From: Nitrososphaeraceae archaeon
GTDB lineage: Archaea; Thermoproteota; Nitrososphaeria; Nitrososphaerales; Nitrososphaeraceae
Length of the DNA: 64,000 nucleotides
NCBI GenBank assembly: GCA_031316115.1
Contig: JALDRC010000001.1
Span: 1-64,000, forward strand
Reading direction: 5' to 3'
Shown: positions 58,497-64,000 of the stretch, in pieces
How positions within the stretch are numbered: the first letter of the stretch is position 1
How the letters are laid out: each line of letters starts with the position of its first letter
Program-made: the position numbers and the translations under genes
Notes under the pieces: generated by a model
What the model was told of the DNA's origin: nothing
Seen by the model: the letters and a program-made list of their open reading frames with translations, nothing else
Database searches by the model: none

Positions 58497-60500
58497 TCAT
58501 TTCTCTTGCATGGTCCTAATCATTTCTAGGTCTGGTCGGGCAGGTTCCTTAGGGTGTTTATTTAGTGAATGTTTTCGGTGTTCTTCTGACGTACTAAAGA
58601 CTTCAGGACAGTAATAGCATTTACATTCTTGAATTTGGGACGCTTGGGACGCTTGGGACACATTATTAGAACAGTCCCGATCATTATCATTATTTTCAGT
58701 AATATTTTGAGTCAAATCTTCACTATTTGGACTGCTTTCTTCTTCTGGACAAGGCATTGGACTAGAATTATCACTGTTTTCCTGGATATTTTCGGGATTT
58801 TCAGTAGATTTATCCTCAAATTCGGTAGTTTCTTCCAGTTCAGTATCATAAATATGAGAATCTAGTCCGGTACCGTTCCTAAAAAGCGTCCCATGTGTCC
58901 CATGTGTCCCATTTTCTAAATCTGCTGCTGTCTTTCTCCTGACTTTGACATTGATATCTAAATCATATATCTGTCCCAACTTTTCCAATATAGTCAAGTC
59001 GAATACCAGGCTTCTTGCATTACCATGTCGTTTAGGTGGTTTTGCCTTGAATACGTCTTTGAGTATCTGAATAATCATTTTTTTGGATATTATTCCAAAT
59101 TCAGGAGTCTGTATTGTTTGAGCCTTGATATCTTTTCCTTCTAATTCTTTTTTTACTTTATCCCATATTTTACCAGATTCTAATTGGGAAGAATTTGTAT
59201 CCTTGATCATAGTTTTTATGATTTGATATATACGAGCAGTTAGAGTATCTGCATTACTTTCCCTTTTCTGACTTACATAATTACTGATAACTGGTAGTAG
59301 TTCATCTAATACTTCGTTAGAGTCTTGGAATATTCTGATGATTGGTTTGAATAATTGTTTCTCTCTATTCTCTATGTTTAGTTTGATATCTGGGATTTTA
59401 TCATGGATATGTAATAACCTATAGATAAGCAGTTTATTTCTTGTTTCCAATAATATGTTTGACAATTCTTCATGTTCTGTTTCACCTGCAGGATTAATAA
59501 CTTCAGAAATATCGTATTTAGGAAATCCTGGAGAACAATGCAGTTCTAATATACGTTGATTAAATCCTTTACCTTTTACGGAATCAGGTGTCTTTTCTGC
59601 TGCAAATGCCTTTACACAATATGTAAAATATCTATATTGTTTCCTTCCAAAGGTAGTATCTGTTCTAAATACTGGAAATCCGCTTGCATAACCATTTTTA
59701 TAGATTCTCATTTTATCAGTATTAGTGTCTATATTGTCTGCTTCATCTTTACATATAGTACCAATTCCTTCCTGCAGACTTCCCAAATACTGGTAAATAT
59801 TTGCTGCTGTTACATCTGTAGACATCATATTTCTATAACCCAAATAATGAAAAATTACCAGGTTGTTGGATTTACCAGATCCGTTATTTCCAATGAAAAA
59901 CAGGTAATGAGTTAATCCAATCTTATCTTGTAGATATGAAAATATTGTATCTGCTGCACAAATAGAAATATGAAAATCATCTGCATCAATATATCTTTTC
60001 CAGATTGACTTTACATGCTTGAATAATGAATATAGATCTTCAGTGTTCTTAACGTCTTCAACATATTTGTAAAATTCATCTTTGGATTCAAAAACATAGG
60101 GTTTATTTAGATATGACATTAGTTCTGGAGGTTTTAGAATAGTATTTTCATCCAATGGTATAGATTCAAGTAAAACTATGGAAGGAAAATCGGTAATATC
60201 ACTTAGTTTTGTGCTGACTGCAAAATATGGTTTACTTCCAATTAAAACTGCTTCTGAAAGATAATCGCTTCCTGAATATTTCTGACTGTATACTTCTTTT
60301 GGTGTCTCTTCTTTATCACTTTGTCGTTTACTTGACTTATCTCCATTACCATATTTATTGAAGTTTGGAATTTGTCCTGTGTTGTATAGATTTTGAATAT
60401 CTTGTTGCTGTCTTTCATCCAAGTATGTTGATATGTCGTTAGTATATTGTTGCTCTTCCTCATCCTCTTCAATATCAAAATCAGAATTATGTAAAGTCAT
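58497..60500 (-). CDS. P-loop replication-type ATPase with C-terminal C2H2 finger
   Basis: 667 residues. The acidic N-terminus is followed by a helical region, then Walker A FFIGNNGSGKSNN (residues about 202-213) and Walker B GTICKDEADNI (247-257). An arginine-containing FGRKQYRYFTYCVKAFAAEK region comes next, a layout seen in plasmid and virus helicases. The middle is wHTH-like, and residues about 545-620 are disordered with short repeats (THGTHGT, SQASQASQ). A classical C2H2 finger (CYYCPEVFSTSEEHRKHSLN KH) lies near the end. No primase motif is seen. Its ATG overlaps the TGA of the small upstream gene. Confidence 0.75.
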   Translation of the reverse strand: MTLHNSDFDIEEDEEEQQYTNDISTYLDERQQQDIQNLYNTGQIPNFNKYGNGDKSSKRQSDKEETPKEVYSQKYSGSDYLSEAVLIGSKPYFAVSTKLSDITDFPSIVLLESIPLDENTILKPPELMSYLNKPYVFESKDEFYKYVEDVKNTEDLYSLFKHVKSIWKRYIDADDFHISICAADTIFSYLQDKIGLTHYLFFIGNNGSGKSNNLVIFHYLGYRNMMSTDVTAANIYQYLGSLQEGIGTICKDEADNIDTNTDKMRIYKNGYASGFPVFRTDTTFGRKQYRYFTYCVKAFAAEKTPDSVKGKGFNQRILELHCSPGFPKYDISEVINPAGETEHEELSNILLETRNKLLIYRLLHIHDKIPDIKLNIENREKQLFKPIIRIFQDSNEVLDELLPVISNYVSQKRESNADTLTARIYQIIKTMIKDTNSSQLESGKIWDKVKKELEGKDIKAQTIQTPEFGIISKKMIIQILKDVFKAKPPKRHGNARSLVFDLTILEKLGQIYDLDINVKVRRKTAADLENGTHGTHGTLFRNGTGLDSHIYDTELEETTEFEDKSTENPENIQENSDNSSPMPCPEEESSPNSEDLTQNITENNDNDRDCSNNVSQASQASQIQECKCYYCPEVFSTSEEHRKHSLNKHPKEPARPDLEMIRTMQEK

Positions 60501-60616
60501 ATCTTCAAACTCCCGTCCAGGCCGGTAGGAAGGTTACTAGAGTCACTATCTAGTCGAACTCGTCCAACTATTGAGCAAGTTGAACAGTTACAAAAAATAG
60601 GTTTATGAATTGGCAA
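60497..60616 (-). CDS. very small Cys-motif protein, coupled to the ATPase
   Basis: 39 residues from TTG 60616 (MPIHKPIFCNCSTCSIVGRV), with a CxCxxC motif that could bind metal. The TGA overlaps the ATG of the ATPase gene (ATGA), and the TTG is 2 bp after the stop of the upstream gene, preceded by aaaggaaatatt. The exact fit between two genes is the main support. Confidence 0.5.
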   Translation of the reverse strand: MPIHKPIFCNCSTCSIVGRVRLDSDSSNLPTGLDGSLKI

Positions 60617-60618
60617 TT

Positions 60619-60945
60619 CTAATATTTCCTTTGTGGAATACCACGGCCATCAAACCCTAGTTTTCTGGCGATCTTCAACTGCAAACTGTACTTTTCGAAT
60701 ATCCTAGGATCTAGTAATGCGTTGTAAATATTGAAGAATGATTGCATTGTCAATTCTTCAAGATTTGCCTGTACATCCTTGGACAATATTCGTATTTCAC
60801 GTTTTTTGGAAGGATTATTACCTTTATACAATAGTAAAGCCTTTAAGTTCTGTTCGAACTGCGAAACGCTTAATAGCAAAGAAGAGTAAAATAAAACCGA
60901 GTGCTCGTCTTTGTCTGGTTGTTTGGTGTCTCTTGCCGGAGGCAC
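60619..60945 (-). CDS. hypothetical helical protein of the element
   Basis: 108 residues from GTG 60945 (MPPARDTKQPDKDEHSVLFY), mainly helical (LLLSVSQFEQNLKALLLYKG, MQSFFNIYNALLDPRIFEKY) with a basic end (GIPQRKY). A ggaggcac site lies around the start. Second gene of the operon, 11 bp after the RHH protein. No family recognised. Confidence 0.6.
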   Translation of the reverse strand: MPPARDTKQPDKDEHSVLFYSSLLLSVSQFEQNLKALLLYKGNNPSKKREIRILSKDVQANLEELTMQSFFNIYNALLDPRIFEKYSLQLKIARKLGFDGRGIPQRKY

Positions 60946-60956
60946 TTTAACAGCAG

Positions 60957-61091
60957 TTATATTTTTTCAGCCTCCTTTTGTTCCAGCAGTTTCTTTATCA
61001 CGCTATCAAAAGAGTCGTGTAAATTCCCTTTGCTGGCAAGTTTGTCATGAGTTTCTTTTGAAACCCTTATGAGTTTGTAAGTTGTTGACAT
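60957..61091 (-). CDS. small ribbon-helix-helix regulator, first gene of the operon
   Basis: 44 residues (MSTTYKLIRVSKETHDKLAS, SFDSVIKKLLEQKEAEKI): a short beta strand followed by two helices with the THDKLA/VIKKLL spacing of RHH proteins. ATG at 61091, TAA at 60957-60959. Located at the head of the leftward operon next to the dyad at 61126-61139, so autoregulation of the operon is a reasonable inference. Confidence 0.65.
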   Translation of the reverse strand: MSTTYKLIRVSKETHDKLASKGNLHDSFDSVIKKLLEQKEAEKI

Positions 61092-61162
61092 TGATTTTGT
61101 TTATATTGTATAAAACATTTAAATAAGCGGTAATCCGCTATTTACATTGTTTACAGTATAGA
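61092..61162. promoter_or_regulatory. divergent control region with dyad
   Basis: 71 bp between the two divergent regulators. It has the exact inverted repeat agcgg-taat-ccgct (61126-61139). A box tatattgtataaaa (about 61102-61115) is suited to the leftward gene, giving a near-leaderless mRNA. A second box catttaaataa (61116-61126) is suited to the rightward gene. The dyad overlaps the likely rightward promoter, the right place for repression by either regulator. Confidence 0.55.
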
Positions 61163-61837
61163 ATGGCGGATTTTAGAACTAAACGGAAAAATACAAAGAC
61201 TCAACGCATGATTTTGGATATTCTGAATAGAAGTGGTCCACAAACTACTAGGGAATTAAAAGATAGTATTGATTGCGATGATGAAACTATACTTATTAAC
61301 TGCAGGAAACTAGTCAAACAGGGCTGGATTTACGATAAAGAAAACAAGCATGGTAAATATAGACTGGCCGAAGAATCTAAAGTTCCAGCCTTTGTGAAAT
61401 ATCAGTCACGTAATATCTTGTTTAGCAAGCGAATGCTAGATTTTATGTTCAAACTTAATAGCAAGAAGGATAATGGATTGAAAAACCTAGCCAATGAGAT
61501 CGGTTCCTATGTTTTATATGTTCTTATCGAATCGTTGAATACAGAAGGCCCATGGACTGCCAAACACTTGAATTCCAAAGACCCTAGAAGGTTTGATAAG
61601 AATAAGGAAAAGATACTGATGAATGAAGCCTGGTTACAAGAGTTAAAAGAGAACTGGTTAAAACATACTGTGGACATAAATTATATTTTGAATCTGTTTA
61701 TGGAATATTATGGCAAATCTTACGAATATAATGAACTTATAAAGATGTTTGAAGTTAATTGTCCTAAAGTGTTTAATGGAATTACATTTCACAAGGGAAT
61801 TGCAGAAACTAGAAATACAAGAATTAGTCAGAAGTAG
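61163..61837 (+). CDS. winged-helix regulator
   Basis: A 224-residue protein. The N-terminal wHTH is MILDILNRSGPQTTRELKD ... ETILINCRKLVKQGWIYDKE with wing NKHGKYRLAEE (residues 15-72). A C-terminal helical part of about 140 residues (LKNLANEIGSYVLYVLIESL) may dimerise or bind partners. It is divergent from the terminase operon. Likely a lysogeny-type or copy regulator; the target is inferred from position. Confidence 0.75.
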   Translation: MADFRTKRKNTKTQRMILDILNRSGPQTTRELKDSIDCDDETILINCRKLVKQGWIYDKENKHGKYRLAEESKVPAFVKYQSRNILFSKRMLDFMFKLNSKKDNGLKNLANEIGSYVLYVLIESLNTEGPWTAKHLNSKDPRRFDKNKEKILMNEAWLQELKENWLKHTVDINYILNLFMEYYGKSYEYNELIKMFEVNCPKVFNGITFHKGIAETRNTRISQK

Positions 61838-62132
61838 AGTCATAATATTTTCCATATTCACGATATACATTTTCTCTGAAGTGCTTTACCATGGTTTGAA
61901 TAATATCATCGTATGAAGCCATGTTGAAATATTCTGTCACAGAACCTAATGCCTTATAGGTTTCAATTGATATTTGTATGGTTTTAAAGTCTGGTTGTCT
62001 TATTTGTCGCTGTTGCCTATCAAACTCTTTAATTACTTCTGGGTTCTTTATATTCACTGCATTTTGAGCAGTTGATGGTGTTATAGGGTTCAGGCGTACT
62101 CTATTACCAAGATTAGGGAATTTTCGTGACAC
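61824..62132 (-). CDS. RHH-like protein with basic N-terminus
   Basis: 102 residues. A basic, proline-containing start (MSRKFPNLGNRVRLNPITPS) is followed by TIQISIETYKALGSVTEYFN / SYDDIIQTMVKHFRENVYRE, again strand-helix-helix of RHH type. It overlaps the wHTH gene end to end by 14 bp. The third DNA-binding protein of the element. Confidence 0.6.
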   Translation of the reverse strand: MSRKFPNLGNRVRLNPITPSTAQNAVNIKNPEVIKEFDRQQRQIRQPDFKTIQISIETYKALGSVTEYFNMASYDDIIQTMVKHFRENVYREYGKYYDSTSD

Positions 62133-62220
62133 TACAATATGGAATATGTAGTAGAATAATAAAAGGTTTAGGAGAATTCTGATAGATAGGTTGTACCCTT
62201 GGATAGAACATATTTAGTTT

Positions 62221-62427
62221 TTGATTGCGGAAATCATTTCCGCACTTATTTTTGGTCTTATTCGAAATATTCTTTCGTATAAGATAGATTGGTACGAACT
62301 TAGGAAGCATGTTCCTAAGTTATTTCAAACCCAACAGGAATCTAGATTTTACCAGTTCCATATTATCTCTTTCTACACTAGCACCAATAGAAGGAACTTC
62401 ATAATATACAATTATACGAAGTTCTAA
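62221..62427 (+). CDS. possible small membrane protein
   Basis: TTG-started frame, 68 residues; the first 20 (MIAEIISALIFGLIRNILSY) form a hydrophobic helix and the rest is basic/aromatic. Its start is inside the perfect palindrome at 62226-62244, and its end overlaps the 3' end of the opposite gene, so it is doubtful. Confidence 0.3.
   Translation: MIAEIISALIFGLIRNILSYKIDWYELRKHVPKLFQTQQESRFYQFHIISFYTSTNRRNFIIYNYTKF
62226..62244. promoter_or_regulatory. perfect palindrome tgcggaaa-tca-tttccgca
   Basis: 8-bp arms with a 3-bp centre. It is GC-richer than the surroundings and lies in the spacer between minus-strand genes (62132 and 62320). It could be an operator of one of the regulators or a terminator hairpin. 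Confidence 0.5.
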
Positions 62428-62862
62428 ACCATTATTAACAAAGTGTGACTGACTGCCATGTATCTTACCTCCCAATTCTTGTACAATATCAGATAACTTC
62501 TCATACTGCTTCTGTACTTCCAATTCAGTTGCACCTTTTAGGACCTGGATAGAATTCTTTGTTGGTTGCTTTGATTTCACACCTGATGTGTGAATTTGCT
62601 GAGGCAAGGGCTTTCCTGAACCAGTTGTAAAGGTAGGCCTATATTGTTGAGTAGTTGGTTTACCCTCAAATGATTTGTGGGTAGTGTTTGACCTTTCCAC
62701 AAATGACTTGTGGAAAGTATCAGACTTTCTAGTCTGGCAAAAGTGTTTATTCCCAGTCTCAACTTCTACAAAGGTCCCTTTAGAATTATTCCAGTATATT
62801 TGAACCTTGTTACAATATTTGCAAAGTCTGGAATTAGTGATACTATTAGAAGATTGGGTCAT
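62320..62862 (-). CDS. hypothetical protein with N-terminal zinc motif
   Basis: 180 residues. The start LCKYCNKVQIYWNNSKGTFV ... KHFCQTR has CxxC plus a later His/Cys, the look of a small zinc site. The middle is Ser/Thr/Lys/His rich with SFVERSNTTHKSFEGKP repeats. The C-terminal ferredoxin-like half (VQKQYEKLSDIVQELGGKIH, LELRIIVYYEVPS) looks folded. No function assigned. Confidence 0.6.
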   Translation of the reverse strand: MTQSSNSITNSRLCKYCNKVQIYWNNSKGTFVEVETGNKHFCQTRKSDTFHKSFVERSNTTHKSFEGKPTTQQYRPTFTTGSGKPLPQQIHTSGVKSKQPTKNSIQVLKGATELEVQKQYEKLSDIVQELGGKIHGSQSHFVNNGLELRIIVYYEVPSIGASVERDNMELVKSRFLLGLK

Positions 62863-62868
62863 TATGGT

Positions 62869-63030
62869 TTAATCCTGTTTCAATGGGATAACGGATTCAA
62901 AATTACATGTAATGCATTTTGCTAACTTGACCTTTGTCGTATTACTCACTTTAGATTTCTCACTGTCTTTAGTCAGATATTGTTCTTGGTCAGTAAAGTC
63001 TCGACCGCCACACTTAGGACATCTAAACAT
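62869..63030 (-). CDS. small zinc-ribbon protein
   Basis: 53 residues (MFRCPKCGGRDFTDQEQYLT ... VKLAKCITCNFESVIPLKQD): CxxC at both ends of a beta hairpin pair, a complete zinc ribbon. ATG at 63030, TAA at 62869-62871. It lies 6 bp upstream of the 62862 gene, so it is in the same transcript. Too short for usual gene callers. Confidence 0.65.
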   Translation of the reverse strand: MFRCPKCGGRDFTDQEQYLTKDSEKSKVSNTTKVKLAKCITCNFESVIPLKQD

Positions 63031-63129
63031 ACATTATATTCTCACTAACAAAAATAAATGTTTGATTACCTTTCCCATTAATATAAAACTCCAAATATTT
63101 AATCTATGGATAATTCTGCTCATTTCAGA

Positions 63130-63291
63130 TTAATCTACAATCTCTTCAACTGTAACTTTCAATGGGTTTTTTAGTTTCTGGATAGAAGAATGTTCAACCT
63201 TTGGAACTATAATTATAATTTTATCACCTTGAGGACTGTACTTGGCTACAAACACCATTTTCTTTCCCATTGCTAATGTATACTTTGACAT
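63130..63291 (-). CDS. small beta-rich protein
   Basis: 53 residues (MSKYTLAMGKKMVFVAKYSP, GDKIIIIVPKVEHSSIQKLK), strand-rich, ending VTVEEIVD. The pattern recalls small AbrB/Alba-like or archaeal virus beta proteins, but no motif is decisive. ATG at 63291, in line with the leftward small-gene group. Confidence 0.5.
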   Translation of the reverse strand: MSKYTLAMGKKMVFVAKYSPQGDKIIIIVPKVEHSSIQKLKNPLKVTVEEIVD

Positions 63292-63371
63292 ACGTAATAT
63301 TATGTTTAACTTCTAGTTAGGTATACTATAGGACACGAAGGTATATATAATAGGGACACGTTAGTATACCT

Positions 63372-63872
63372 ATGAAAACAACAAGTATTGTATCCAAACA
63401 AACAAAATTAGTAAACAATGAACAGATAATGATCCGAGAGGCCCGCGGACGAAGGCTGGCCTTACTCGGAAAGGTCTTCATGATACAGAACTCCAAAACA
63501 AATATGAACGGTTATTATGTAGAATCAGAGTTTGCAAGTAATAGATACTATTACGTGCAATATAAAGAGAACGATGATTCCTGGTGTTCATGTCCAGATT
63601 TTAGTTCAAACAAAGTAGAGAATTGTAAGCACCTGTATGCAGTGCAATATGCTTTACACTTAGGACTAGTGCAGCAGATAGGCCATAAGTTACCAATCAG
63701 CCAGAAAACGTAACAATATTCCGTTTCCTCTGACAAACCAAATTCAATAGCAGAACAATACAAGAACCTATCTATCGCAACACTGAACGAACTGGAGAAA
63801 GCAGACATTGAAGCAGAGAACTACCACAGCAAGCGAGTACAAAGATGGGAAGATGATTCCTACGACTTTTAA
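63372..63872 (+). CDS. SWIM zinc-finger protein, frame continues past TAA
   Basis: ATG 63372 to TAA 63711-63713 gives 113 residues. The SWIM motif is CSCPDFSSNKVENCKHLY (CxCx..CxH) preceded by the NGYYVESEFASNRYYYVQY strand pair. SWIM domains bind DNA or proteins. After TAA the same frame goes on for 52 protein-like codons (NSIAEQYKNLSIATLNELEK ... VQRWEDDSYDF) to TAA at 63870-63872. It is likely a longer gene shortened by a nonsense mutation; readthrough or a separate downstream start is less likely. Confidence 0.65.
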
Positions 63873-63879
63873 TTCTAGA

Positions 63880-64000
63880 ATGGAAGTGATGTGTGTCAAG
63901 ATGGAACCAGTTGTAATTGTAACTTCTATTGCTGTGAATGCTTTAACCTGGTTGTTTATCCTCAAAACGGACTATTGTATTTCTAAAGGTAGGAGACTAG
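63880..64000 (+). CDS. small membrane protein, cut by window edge
   Basis: ATG 63880 (MEVMCVKMEPVVIVTSIAVN) with a hydrophobic helix of about 20 residues (VVIVTSIAVNALTWLFIL), then a basic part. It starts 8 bp after the SWIM frame's end. The C-terminus lies outside the window. Confidence 0.45.
   Translation, partial: MEVMCVKMEPVVIVTSIAVNALTWLFILKTDYCISKGRRL

Noticed and set aside
62113-62310. Minus-strand 65-residue frame
   Set aside because: Crosses the perfect palindrome and overlaps neighbouring genes; Asn/Lys/Pro-rich text without protein-like pattern.

Overview
The window looks like a chromosomal stretch of an ammonia-oxidising archaeon (Nitrososphaerota/Thaumarchaeota, possibly Nitrosocosmicus-like). 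This is an inference from the strong AT bias, a split B12-dependent methylmalonyl-CoA mutase with its MeaB GTPase (used by thaumarchaea in the 3-hydroxypropionate/4-hydroxybutyrate cycle), a large set of small secreted proteins with thaumarchaeal-looking signal peptides, TTG/GTG starts, TATA-like boxes, and heavy loading with IS elements. I see no rRNA, tRNA or CRISPR.

Layout. 1-16.9 kb: decayed IS630 copies and an IS3 element flank a set of secreted proteins, including a paralogous pair in inverted orientation that shares near-identical N-terminal halves and has divergent C-termini (4.7-7.8 kb). A GCS2-type glutamate-cysteine ligase and an M20 dipeptidase follow, then a solitary nuoI and an IS630 split by an IS6-type insertion. 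17-27.5 kb: small secreted proteins, an RTX-repeat protein, a membrane-anchored sulfite-oxidase-like molybdoenzyme and IS remnants. 27.6-36.7 kb: the housekeeping core, with mcmA1-meaB facing mcmA2, a prohibitin-like protein, ilvC and an ArsB/NhaD-type transporter. 36.7-49.5 kb: gene-poor, IS-rich DNA (IS6-type, a pair of IS5/IS427-type copies), an intradiol-dioxygenase-like secreted protein, an RHH protein and a tandem PRC-barrel-like protein.

49.6 kb to the right edge appears to be an integrated virus-like or satellite-like element that runs out of the window. Its left end is decayed: a tyrosine integrase is interrupted by an IS3, another gene is full of stops, and an RHH gene is cut by an IS630. 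The rest is compact and mostly intact. A leftward operon (61.1 to 55.5 kb) encodes an RHH regulator, three very small proteins, a P-loop replication-type ATPase with a C-terminal C2H2 finger, a small-terminase candidate, a large terminase with ATPase and RuvC-like nuclease motifs, and a zinc-ribbon protein. A divergent winged-helix protein faces it across a 71-bp control region with a dyad. No capsid, portal or tail gene is recognisable in the visible part.

Immediately past the terminase operon (55.0-55.46 kb) lie two tandem, diverged copies of a module made of a TATA-like box followed by two hairpins. The stems are conserved with at least one compensatory pair swap, so this is a candidate for a pair of undescribed structured small RNAs, or a packaging/recombination site, of the element. 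I regard this and the terminase operon as the most interesting content of the window.
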